64,000 bases of DNA, taken from assembly GCF_005518135.1 (NCBI RefSeq), contig NZ_SULI01000003.1, positions 124,001-188,000 on the forward strand, written 5' to 3'. The DNA comes from Shimia litoralis (GTDB lineage: Bacteria; Pseudomonadota; Alphaproteobacteria; Rhodobacterales; Rhodobacteraceae). How positions within the stretch are numbered: position 1 is the first letter of the stretch; every line of letters begins with the position of its first letter. Below the pieces are notes generated by a model. It was not told where the DNA came from. It did not search any database and saw only the letters and a list, made by a program, of their open reading frames with translations. A program made the translations under genes and the position numbers. Of the stretch, positions 36,453 to 43,690 are shown in pieces.

Positions 36453-37130
36453 TCAGGCCTTTTTGGTTTTGCGCATCCGGCGCAGGTAATAAAGCGTCAT
36501 GGCCGCCCAGACAATCGCCAGACCGTACCATGTCACAACATATTGCAAGTGATCATTGGGAATGCCAGCACTGTCCACCGGCAAAGGCGTGATTGAGGGC
36601 GCATTTTCAGAGGTATCGCGCGCAATCACCAAAACCGGTTCGGTTTTCAACGCCGCCGCCATTGTCGGCACGTCACGGGAAAACCAGATATTTCCGGCCA
36701 CATCATTTTCTGGTGTATAACTGTCGATCTCGTCGGGCCAGTGAAGATTGCCGACAATCGTCATCGCGCCCCCTGCATGCGGTGCGTCTTTTTGGGCGAC
36801 TTTGACAAAACCACGATCCACCATAATTTGACGACCACTGTCGGTTTGGAACGGTGAAATAATTCGATACCCTGCCCCGACCTGTTTGACGGACACCAAA
36901 ACATGCAGTGCGTCCTCGGACATCACGCCACTGACCTCGACCGGCAAGAAGCGGTCAGTCACCGGATCAGGGTTTTGGGGCAGTGCCACGGGCGCATCCG
37001 CTATCCGGCTTTCGATCTCGGCCAGCACATCAGCCTTCCAATGCATACGCTGGACCTGCCAGTTGCCAAGCGACACCAATACGATGGTCCCAAGGATGCC
37101 AAAGAACAAAGGTAAAAACAGACGGCGCAA
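36453..37130 (-). CDS. SURF1-family cytochrome oxidase assembly protein
   Basis: Membrane protein that helps insert heme a into subunit I of the aa3 oxidase. The product (about 225 residues) has two membrane segments: LFLPLFFGILGTIVLVSLGNWQVQRMHWK at the N-terminus, with the family GxWQ(x)QR pattern, and YVVTWYGLAIVWAAMTLYYLRRM at the C-terminus. A periplasmic domain with MVDRGFV lies between. No ATG is present at the start. TTG at 37130 has AAAGG seven bases upstream; another TTG at 37145 lies in the T-tract of a hairpin. I prefer 37130. Confidence 0.88.
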   Translation of the reverse strand: MRRLFLPLFFGILGTIVLVSLGNWQVQRMHWKADVLAEIESRIADAPVALPQNPDPVTDRFLPVEVSGVMSEDALHVLVSVKQVGAGYRIISPFQTDSGRQIMVDRGFVKVAQKDAPHAGGAMTIVGNLHWPDEIDSYTPENDVAGNIWFSRDVPTMAAALKTEPVLVIARDTSENAPSITPLPVDSAGIPNDHLQYVVTWYGLAIVWAAMTLYYLRRMRKTKKA

Positions 37131-37142
37131 AGAAGGACCTTT

Positions 37143-37183
37143 CAAAAAGTAACGTCGCGGATGGCATTGCCAACCGCGACGTT
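37143..37183 (-). terminator. Strong hairpin with T-run between ctaE and SURF1
   Basis: AACGTCGCGG (37151-37160) pairs exactly with CCGCGACGTT (37174-37183), and inside it TGGCA pairs with TGCCA, giving about 15 base pairs with one mismatch. On the minus strand the stem is followed by AC and five T (37148-37144). It should end many ctaC-ctaE transcripts just before the SURF1 start codon, leaving SURF1-thrC-M16 to read-through or to a separate weak promoter. Confidence 0.65.
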
Positions 37184-37237
37184 CTTTATGCGTTATTGTT
37201 GCGATATTTCAACCGCAAACCTTAAGCAGACGCGGGC

Positions 37238-38041
37238 TTAGCCGCCCCAGATGTACACTGCGGCAAACAGGAACAGCCATACAACATCCACAAAGTGCCA
37301 GTACCAAGCCGCGGCTTCAAAACCGACGTGGTTCTGTTGGGTGAACGCGCCACGTTCCAGACGGATCAGACACACCAGCAAGAAGATGGTTCCGACAACA
37401 ACGTGGAAGCCGTGGAAACCGGTCGCCATGAAGAATGTCGCACCATAGATGTTGCCCGAGAAGCCAAAGGCCGCGTGGGAATACTCGTAGGCTTGGAAAA
37501 TGGTGAACAAGACACCCAAAGCCACCGAAAGGATCAAGCCCCATTTCATGTCTTTGCGGTTGTTTTCATGCGCCAGAGCATGGTGCGCCCAAGTCGCGGC
37601 CATTCCGGAGCACAACAGGATCAAGGTGTTGATCAGCGGCAAATGCCATGGATCAAAGGTCTCGATCCCTGCGGGGGGCCAGACACCGTCAATCGCGGGG
37701 CTATCCGGACCCATTGGGTACATCGCGTGTTTAAAGAAGGTCCAGAACCAAGCGGCAAAGAACATGACCTCGGACATGATGAACAGGATAAAGCCATATC
37801 GCAGGCCGATCTGCACAACGGGCGTGTGATCCACACCGCCATTGCCCTCGGCGGCGACTTCGGCCCACCAACCGTACATCACGTACAACACCAGAACCAA
37901 GCCGATGAAGAACATGTAAGGGGTCACTTCACGCATCCAGAGCACGGCTCCGAACAACATGATGAACGCACCAATTGACCCAAGCAGGGGCCAAAGGGAC
38001 GGCGGCAGAATGTGATAGTCGTGGTTTTTAGCGTGCGCCAT
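37238..38041 (-). CDS. ctaE: Cytochrome c oxidase subunit III
   Basis: A 267-residue, seven-segment membrane protein of the aa3-type oxidase. Recognised segments are [22 protein letters not shown] at the N-terminus, [64 protein letters not shown], and the C-terminal [26 protein letters not shown]. Subunit III supports proton uptake and stability of subunit I, whose gene is not in this window. It lies 35 bases after ctaG; a terminator-like hairpin follows. Confidence 0.96.
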   Translation of the reverse strand: MAHAKNHDYHILPPSLWPLLGSIGAFIMLFGAVLWMREVTPYMFFIGLVLVLYVMYGWWAEVAAEGNGGVDHTPVVQIGLRYGFILFIMSEVMFFAAWFWTFFKHAMYPMGPDSPAIDGVWPPAGIETFDPWHLPLINTLILLCSGMAATWAHHALAHENNRKDMKWGLILSVALGVLFTIFQAYEYSHAAFGFSGNIYGATFFMATGFHGFHVVVGTIFLLVCLIRLERGAFTQQNHVGFEAAAWYWHFVDVVWLFLFAAVYIWGG

Positions 38042-38076
38042 ATTTTTCTTTTCCCTCGTTGGAAGGCTTGTTAGCT

Positions 38077-38652
38077 CTAGTTTACTTCGGTTTCGGTCTC
38101 CTGCGTCAAGGAAACAGTTTCCTCGGGCAGGTCGATTTCATGGAACGTATAAGACAGTGTGATATGTTTCACATACTGTCCCTCACGGTCGTTGACGATT
38201 TCAGGATCAACATAAAACGTCACGGGCATGGTGACCCGCTCGCCGGGTTGCAGCGTCTGTTCTGTGAAACAGAAACAGTCGATCTTGGAGAAGAAATACC
38301 CTGCATCATACGGTGTCACGTTATAACTTGCCTGACCTGCTACGGGGCGATCTGTAGGGTTATAGGCCTCGTAAAAAGCAAGACCTGTTTCACCAATGCG
38401 TAGCGTCATTTCGCGTTGCAGGGGTTTGAACTCCCACGGCATGCCGCGCTGTTTGCTGGCGTCGAATTTGATCTTGATGGTTTTGTCCAAGATCACGTCG
38501 GATCCGGCGTCGGCTACATTGGTCACACCGCCAAAGCCGGTGACACGGCAGAACCAATCGTAAAACGGTACTGACGCCCACGCCAGCGCACCCATGGTAA
38601 TCACCAGGCCCACTGTTTGTGCAACAGTTTTCGTTTTAGGATCCATCGCCAT
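38077..38652 (-). CDS. ctaG: Cytochrome c oxidase assembly protein CtaG (Cox11)
   Basis: Copper chaperone that delivers copper to CuB of subunit I. The 191-residue protein has an N-terminal membrane segment ([29 protein letters not shown]) and a periplasmic Ig-like domain with the copper motif CFCF in [16 protein letters not shown], then [10 protein letters not shown]. Its ATG overlaps the stop of the small upstream gene as ATGA; an ATG two codons later is also possible. Confidence 0.95.
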   Translation of the reverse strand: MAMDPKTKTVAQTVGLVITMGALAWASVPFYDWFCRVTGFGGVTNVADAGSDVILDKTIKIKFDASKQRGMPWEFKPLQREMTLRIGETGLAFYEAYNPTDRPVAGQASYNVTPYDAGYFFSKIDCFCFTEQTLQPGERVTMPVTFYVDPEIVNDREGQYVKHITLSYTFHEIDLPEETVSLTQETETEVN

Positions 38653-38813
38653 CAGCCTTGCCCTTTGAAGGCAGACGGCTCAAGGCCGCCTTGCGTGACC
38701 TTGACAACAGTCAGGCCAAATACGATGCCGATAAAGGCCAAGAGCACCAGCGCAAGACCGACATTCCGGCCAAACCTCCGTTTGTGCAATTCGTGATCGT
38801 CATGAAAGCTCAT
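38652..38813 (-). CDS. 53-residue single-span membrane protein in the cta operon
   Basis: A short gene (ATG to TGA) with a charged start [17 protein letters not shown], one hydrophobic segment [20 protein letters not shown], and a short tail [16 protein letters not shown]. It overlaps ctaG by ATGA and lies two bases after the ctaB stop, so it is clearly part of the operon. Small membrane proteins at this place are known in alphaproteobacterial oxidase operons (the CoxF/orf position of Paracoccus). The role is probably in oxidase assembly or as a small subunit, by context only. Confidence 0.75.
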   Translation of the reverse strand: MSFHDDHELHKRRFGRNVGLALVLLAFIGIVFGLTVVKVTQGGLEPSAFKGQG

Positions 38814-38815
38814 GT

Positions 38816-39754
38816 TCACCAGCCCCCCAGTCCATAGGGTGCCAGCGTCGCTTCTGCTAGGATGGCCCCAAAATGCAAGAATAGATACAATAGCGACAAT
38901 CCAAAAAAGGATTTCTCGCGCTTATACCCGTCGGCCTCGGAGACCTCTTCGTTCCGGCGCCAAATCGAAATCGCGCCCAGAATGAACAGACCATTCAAAA
39001 TCAAAGCTGTGGTCAGATAGATCGGACCACCCACGCCAGTAAAGGCCATGCCAATCGCAACAACCGCCAACAACAGGGTGTACACAAGGATATGGTTGCG
39101 TGTGACGCGGCGACCGTGGGTCACGTGCAACATCGGCACGCCAGCATCTTTGTAGTCAGACTTCATAAACAGACACAGCGCCCAGAAGTGCGGCGGCGTC
39201 CACATAAAGGTCAGGGTGAACATCAACACGCTCTCGATTGAGACACCACCGGTGGCCACGGCCCAGCCGATCATCGGAGGGAACGCGCCCGCGGCGCCAC
39301 CAATCACGATGTTCTGCGGTGTCCAGCGTTTGAGCCACATGGTGTAAATCACCACATAGAAGAAGATCGTGAAGGCCAGAAGCAAGCCAGCAAAGATGTT
39401 CGAAGCCAGCGCAAGCATGATACAAGAAAACACCGACAGGGTGATCCCGATCGCAAAGGCCTCGTCGCGCGATACCTTTCCTGCTGGAATGGGGCGCGAC
39501 TGGGTCCGTTTCATGACTGCGTCAATGTCGGAGTCCCACCACATATTCAACGCGCCAGAGGCCCCGCCGCCAACTGCGATAAACAGGATCGAGGCAAACG
39601 CCACCATCGGATGTACGGATACAGGTGCTGCCAACAGCCCAACCATGGCTGTAAAGACCACAAGCGACATCACGCGGGGCTTTAGCAACGCGAAATAGTC
39701 ACCAAAGCTGGCTTCTTGTGGGGTCGCTTGCGTATCAAAGCTGGCGTCAGTCAT
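38816..39754 (-). CDS. ctaB: Protoheme IX farnesyltransferase (heme O synthase)
   Basis: UbiA-family membrane prenyltransferase that turns heme b into heme o, the precursor of heme a. The 312-residue protein has [21 protein letters not shown], the prenyl-diphosphate motif [23 protein letters not shown] (DxxxD), a second acidic loop [16 protein letters not shown], and seven to nine hydrophobic segments. It sits between ctaC and ctaG in the usual order, 80 bases after ctaC. Confidence 0.96.
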   Translation of the reverse strand: MTDASFDTQATPQEASFGDYFALLKPRVMSLVVFTAMVGLLAAPVSVHPMVAFASILFIAVGGGASGALNMWWDSDIDAVMKRTQSRPIPAGKVSRDEAFAIGITLSVFSCIMLALASNIFAGLLLAFTIFFYVVIYTMWLKRWTPQNIVIGGAAGAFPPMIGWAVATGGVSIESVLMFTLTFMWTPPHFWALCLFMKSDYKDAGVPMLHVTHGRRVTRNHILVYTLLLAVVAIGMAFTGVGGPIYLTTALILNGLFILGAISIWRRNEEVSEADGYKREKSFFGLSLLYLFLHFGAILAEATLAPYGLGGW

Positions 39755-39804
39755 TCTGTCTTCCGTTGAAAAATGCGCCGCAGCGCATCGGATGTCAAAA
39801 GCAT

Positions 39805-39829
39805 AAGGGTGCGCTTGTCACGCACCCTT
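39805..39829 (-). terminator. Intercistronic hairpin between ctaC and ctaB
   Basis: AAGGGTGCG (39805-39813) and CGCACCCTT (39821-39829) form a perfect 9-bp stem. On the minus strand ATGCTTTT follows, a poor T-run, so it is more likely a processing or 3'-end-stabilising structure, or a partial terminator, letting ctaC mRNA exceed ctaB. Confidence 0.45.
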
Positions 39830-39834
39830 GATGT

Positions 39835-40674
39835 TTACTTAATCGATGCAACCTGAACGGCTGAGGGGATCGAAGCGTATTCTTCCTTCGCACCCTTGAG
39901 CCACTCTTCATATGCCTCTTCGGACACCACCTTGACGGTGATTGGCATATAGGCGTGATCTTTGCCGCAAAGCTCTGAACACTGGCCAAAGTAAATGCCC
40001 TCACGCTCAGCTTTGAACCAAAGCTCTGCAAGGCGGCCCGGCACGGCATCTTGCTTGACGCCAAAGGCCGGAATGGTCCAGCTGTGGATCACGTCCGCGC
40101 CTGTCACTTGCATCACGACGACCTTGCCGATGGGGACCACGACTTGCGTGTCGGTCGCCAGAAGATACTCGTCTTCGTTATAACCATTTTCGGCAAGCTC
40201 TTCACGTGGAAGCAGGAAGCTTTCGAACTCGAAGCCGTGATCAATATACTCGTAACCCCAATACCATTGGTATCCAGTCACCTTAATCGTGATGTCGCCT
40301 TCTGGGATTTCCTGTTGCTTGAACAGAACAGGCAAGCTGAACGCCCCGATGAACACCAAGATGATGATTGGACCAAGCGTCCAAGCAATCTCGATCGGTG
40401 TATGGTGTGTCAGAGTCGAAGGAGTCGGGTTTGCGCGGCGGTTAAACCGTACAATCACAAACAGCAGCAACGCTGAGACAAGAATCACAATTGCGGTGAT
40501 AATCACAAGAATCATGTGATCCAAAGATTGCAGATCACGCGCAAGTTCGGTCGCCGCGGGTTGGAAACCCGTTTTGCCATCCACGGGCTTGCCCACGGTT
40601 TCAACTGCCTGCGCAAACGCGGGAACGGCAGTAAAAGAAGCCATAAGGCCCAGGATTGTCGTTAGAATTCGCAT
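39835..40674 (-). CDS. ctaC: Cytochrome c oxidase subunit II
   Basis: CuA-carrying subunit that accepts electrons from cytochrome c. The 279-residue product has a cleavable signal ([23 protein letters not shown]) and two membrane segments ([22 protein letters not shown] and [19 protein letters not shown]). The periplasmic cupredoxin domain has the CuA ligands: H in [13 protein letters not shown] in [15 protein letters not shown], then H and M. It heads the ctaC-ctaB-orf-ctaG-ctaE operon. Upstream are a perfect FNR-type box and a hairpin shared with tldD. Confidence 0.96.
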   Translation of the reverse strand: MRILTTILGLMASFTAVPAFAQAVETVGKPVDGKTGFQPAATELARDLQSLDHMILVIITAIVILVSALLLFVIVRFNRRANPTPSTLTHHTPIEIAWTLGPIIILVFIGAFSLPVLFKQQEIPEGDITIKVTGYQWYWGYEYIDHGFEFESFLLPREELAENGYNEDEYLLATDTQVVVPIGKVVVMQVTGADVIHSWTIPAFGVKQDAVPGRLAELWFKAEREGIYFGQCSELCGKDHAYMPITVKVVSEEAYEEWLKGAKEEYASIPSAVQVASIK

Positions 40675-40803
40675 AGTTCACCCTGATCGGTTTCAGTGTT
40701 ATTCGTTTATGTTCCTTGCGGAAAAACCATCAACTTGACGGAATGCCGCTTTTGTATCGCTGCTAGAAACCATATTCTCACAGCCAAATAAAGGAGGCAG
40801 TCC

Positions 40804-40825
40804 GCGTCAAACGGACGCTTTTTTT
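40804..40825 (+). terminator. Terminator-like hairpin upstream of tldD
   Basis: GCGTC (40804-40808) and GACGC (40814-40818) around a five-base loop are followed by seven T on the plus strand. An alternative stem GTCCG/CGGAC overlaps it. No plus-strand gene precedes it, so it would act as an attenuator in a tldD leader or end a short unannotated RNA; it may also be chance. Its T-run runs into the FNR-type box. Confidence 0.35.
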
Positions 40826-40837
40826 GATTTAGATCAA
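40824..40837. promoter_or_regulatory. FNR/FnrL-type box in the ctaC-tldD divergent region
   Basis: TTGAT-TTAG-ATCAA, an exact match to the TTGAT-N4-ATCAA consensus of FNR-family regulators. It is 20 bases before the tldD ATG and 150 bases before the ctaC ATG. The position is unsuited to activating tldD; repression of tldD or control of ctaC by oxygen is the more likely meaning. No fnr gene is in the window. Confidence 0.6.
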
Positions 40838-40857
40838 ATTCCGAGGGGAAAATCCAT

Positions 40858-42279
40858 ATGACCCAGATCAAATTCTCACCTTTTGAGACGTCTTTAGACC
40901 CAGACAGGGCATTATTGCATCTACGGGCCGCGACTGAAGGGGCCGATGACGGTGAATTGTTTCTGGAACGCCGCCGCGCCGAAGCCTTGGTATTTGATGA
41001 CGGGCGCTTGAAAACGGCGTCATACGATGCCTCGGAGGGGTTCGGGCTGCGTGCCGTGCGTGGCGACGTGTCCGGATATGCACATTCCTCGGAAATTTCA
41101 GAATCTGCCCTCGTGCGCGCCCTCGAAACAACACGCTTGGCCGTTGGCGATGGCGGAGGCGTTCTTGCTGCGGGACCGACGCCCACAAATCATCGACTAT
41201 ATACAGACGAAGACCCCATCGCGGGCGCACCCTTTCCGGTCAAGATTGACACGCTGCGCGAGATAGACGCCTTTGCGCGTGACCAAGACCCCCGGGTCGT
41301 TCAGGTCTCGGCCACTCTGGCTGCATCTCACCAAGAGGTGGTGATTTTGCGCCCAGACGGTCAACAGGTGACAGATACGCGCCCAATGACACGTGTAAAT
41401 GTGTCCGTGATTGTCGAACAGGACGGACGCCGCGAAACCGGCACAGCTGGTGGAGGCGGTCGCTTGGGGCTGGACGGATTGTTGGCGGCCTCAGATTGGC
41501 AAGCCAAAGTGCGCGAGGCCTTGCGCGTGGCTCTGATCAACCTCGAGGCGGTCCCTGCCCCGGCTGGTCCGATGCAGGTTGTCCTTGGGCCCGGTTGGCC
41601 GGGCATTTTACTTCACGAAGCCGTCGGGCACGGGCTTGAAGGAGACTTCAACCGCAAAGGGAGTTCAAAGTTCTCGGGCCAAATCGGCACGCAGGTTGCG
41701 TCTCGCGGGGTGACTGTTGTGGATGACGGCACAATTCCTGATCGGCGCGGCTCCATTACCGTGGATGACGAAGGCACGCCGTCTGCGAGAAATGTCCTGA
41801 TCGAAGACGGTATCCTCGTCGGTTACATGCAAGATCGTCAAAACGCGCGGCTAATGGGCGTCTCGCCCACTGGCAACGGACGCCGCGAGAGTTATGCCCA
41901 TCCGCCCATGCCGCGCATGACCAATACATACATGCAGGGCGGCGAATCCGATCCGGCAGATTTGGTCGCCTCGCTCAAGGATGGGATATATGCGGTCGGC
42001 TTTGGAGGTGGACAGGTCGACATTACAAACGGCAAGTTTGTCTTTAGCTGCACCGAGGCCTATCGCGTGGAAAATGGCAAGATCGGTGCCCCTGTAAACG
42101 GCGCTACACTGATCGGCGACGGCGCATCAGCAATGAAACAAATCCAAGGGCTTGGGAATGACATGATGTTGGATCCCGGTATGGGGAATTGTGGCAAAGC
42201 TGGCCAATGGGTCCCCGTGGGCGTCGGTCAACCCACCGTTTTGATGGACGGGCTGACCGTTGGCGGGTCAGCAGCCTAG
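40858..42279 (+). CDS. tldD: Metalloprotease TldD
   Basis: Subunit of the TldD/PmbA (TldE) zinc protease known for processing peptides such as microcins and for degrading CcdA-type antitoxins. The 473-residue protein carries the zinc motif H253-EAVGH-258 in ILLHEAVGHGLEGDF. It also has the family segments AEALVFDDGRLKTASYDASEGFGLRAV and a glycine-rich C-terminus with the cysteine in FVFSCTEAYRV. No pmbA/tldE gene is adjacent. It is divergent from ctaC. Confidence 0.95.
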   Translation: MTQIKFSPFETSLDPDRALLHLRAATEGADDGELFLERRRAEALVFDDGRLKTASYDASEGFGLRAVRGDVSGYAHSSEISESALVRALETTRLAVGDGGGVLAAGPTPTNHRLYTDEDPIAGAPFPVKIDTLREIDAFARDQDPRVVQVSATLAASHQEVVILRPDGQQVTDTRPMTRVNVSVIVEQDGRRETGTAGGGGRLGLDGLLAASDWQAKVREALRVALINLEAVPAPAGPMQVVLGPGWPGILLHEAVGHGLEGDFNRKGSSKFSGQIGTQVASRGVTVVDDGTIPDRRGSITVDDEGTPSARNVLIEDGILVGYMQDRQNARLMGVSPTGNGRRESYAHPPMPRMTNTYMQGGESDPADLVASLKDGIYAVGFGGGQVDITNGKFVFSCTEAYRVENGKIGAPVNGATLIGDGASAMKQIQGLGNDMMLDPGMGNCGKAGQWVPVGVGQPTVLMDGLTVGGSAA

Positions 42280-42304
42280 CGCGCGGTGGCCCGTATAAAC
42301 ACGA

Positions 42305-42331
42305 GAGCATCTCGCAATAAGTGAGATGCTC
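42305..42331. repeat. Perfect 9-bp inverted repeat between tldD and dprA
   Basis: GAGCATCTC (42305-42313) and GAGATGCTC (42323-42331) are exact complements separated by nine bases. There is no T-run on either side. It may form an mRNA 3' end structure for tldD or be a protein-binding site. Confidence 0.35.
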
Positions 42332-42400
42332 AAGGCATGGTTTACGTGTCGTTAACTGTCTTCGGGCTATTCATGATTCTGCAAGTAGGCGGAACCACGG

Positions 42401-43543
42401 ATGACCGAAGACCACATTTCTTCCACTCACCCCCAACTCCCACCCACCACGGAAGAACACCGTTGTGCGTGGCTCCGTCTCTTGCGATCCCGACGCGTTG
42501 GCATTGCCACATTTTACCGATTGATGGCGCAATATGGCAGTGCAGAGGCTGCGCTGGAGGCACTTCCGGACATTGCGCGTGATGCCGGAGAAACGAATTA
42601 TTCACTTTGTCCGGTTGGGGTGGTTGCTGCGGAAATGAAAGCGGCGGCGGCGGCTGGCGCCCGAATGGTGACCGTGGCAGATCGTCAGTATCCGGCAAAT
42701 CTGAAAACCATTCCTGATGCCCCGCCAATCTTATGGGCTTTGGGGGACCTTGGCCTGCTGAATCGTCCCCTTGTTGCCTTGGTCGGGGCGCGCAATGCAT
42801 CGTCCTTGGGGACGCGCATGGCCAGATCACTGGCCAAAAACCTTGGCGACGCAGGATTTACCATCGTGTCGGGGTTGGCACGCGGCATTGACACCGCGGC
42901 GCATCACGCCGCGCTCGAAACAGGCACGATCGCGATCTTTGCAGGTGGCGTTGACGTCACCTATCCCGCAGAGAACGCAGATCTGTCCAAGCAGATGGCC
43001 ACTCACGGCTTGCGCCTGTCGGAACAGCCCATGGGCACAGTTCCGCAGGCGCGTCATTTTCCGGCACGCAACCGCATCATTTCAGGCATCGCAACTGCGG
43101 TGGTTGTGGTCGAGGCCGCCGCAAAGTCGGGCAGCCTGATCACGGCCCGCAATGCCTTGGATCAGGGCCGAGACGTCTTGGCCGTGCCAGGACATCCTTT
43201 TGATGCACGCGCATCCGGATGCAATATGTTGATCAGAGACGGCGCCACGCTCGTGCGCTCGGCAGACGACATTCTGGAAGCCATCAATATTTCCCCCAAA
43301 TTCGCAAAGACCGCTCAGCTTGACCTACCTATGCCACAAGCGGCAACGCCAAAACGTAGCCTAAGCGACACCGCGAGCCTGCACATGGAAATTCTTAATC
43401 GCCTAGGCCCGTCCCCTGTCGCCGAAAATCAGCTTATTCGCGACCTGGGCACATCCGCACAATCAGTTTCAAATGTCTTGGTCGATCTCGAGATCGACGG
43501 ACGCATTCAACGACAATCTGGTGGCCTTGTTTCGCGCACTTAG
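42401..43543 (+). CDS. dprA: DNA processing protein DprA
   Basis: Binds incoming single-stranded DNA and loads RecA during natural transformation. The 380-residue protein has an N-terminal SAM-like region, the Rossmann core LVALVGARNASSLGTRMARSLAKNL with IVSGLARGIDTAAH, GTVPQARHFPARNRIISGIA and LITARNALDQGRDVLAVPGHP, and a C-terminal winged helix (LHMEILNRLGPSPVAENQLIRDL). The three-domain form is the common Gram-negative type. It lies 147 bases before topA, its usual neighbour in alphaproteobacteria. Confidence 0.95.
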   Translation: MTEDHISSTHPQLPPTTEEHRCAWLRLLRSRRVGIATFYRLMAQYGSAEAALEALPDIARDAGETNYSLCPVGVVAAEMKAAAAAGARMVTVADRQYPANLKTIPDAPPILWALGDLGLLNRPLVALVGARNASSLGTRMARSLAKNLGDAGFTIVSGLARGIDTAAHHAALETGTIAIFAGGVDVTYPAENADLSKQMATHGLRLSEQPMGTVPQARHFPARNRIISGIATAVVVVEAAAKSGSLITARNALDQGRDVLAVPGHPFDARASGCNMLIRDGATLVRSADDILEAINISPKFAKTAQLDLPMPQAATPKRSLSDTASLHMEILNRLGPSPVAENQLIRDLGTSAQSVSNVLVDLEIDGRIQRQSGGLVSRT

Positions 43544-43690
43544 CGGATGGCGTGCACCTTCATGCTCCGACCAAATCAACGGTGAAAACAGCCGGACGCG
43601 CCAGATAAATTTTCCTTCCATTGACATTCCCCCCTTTCACACCACATTTTTCGCCGCCATAAGCGGCCTTGAGAGTCGAGAGGAAATGAA

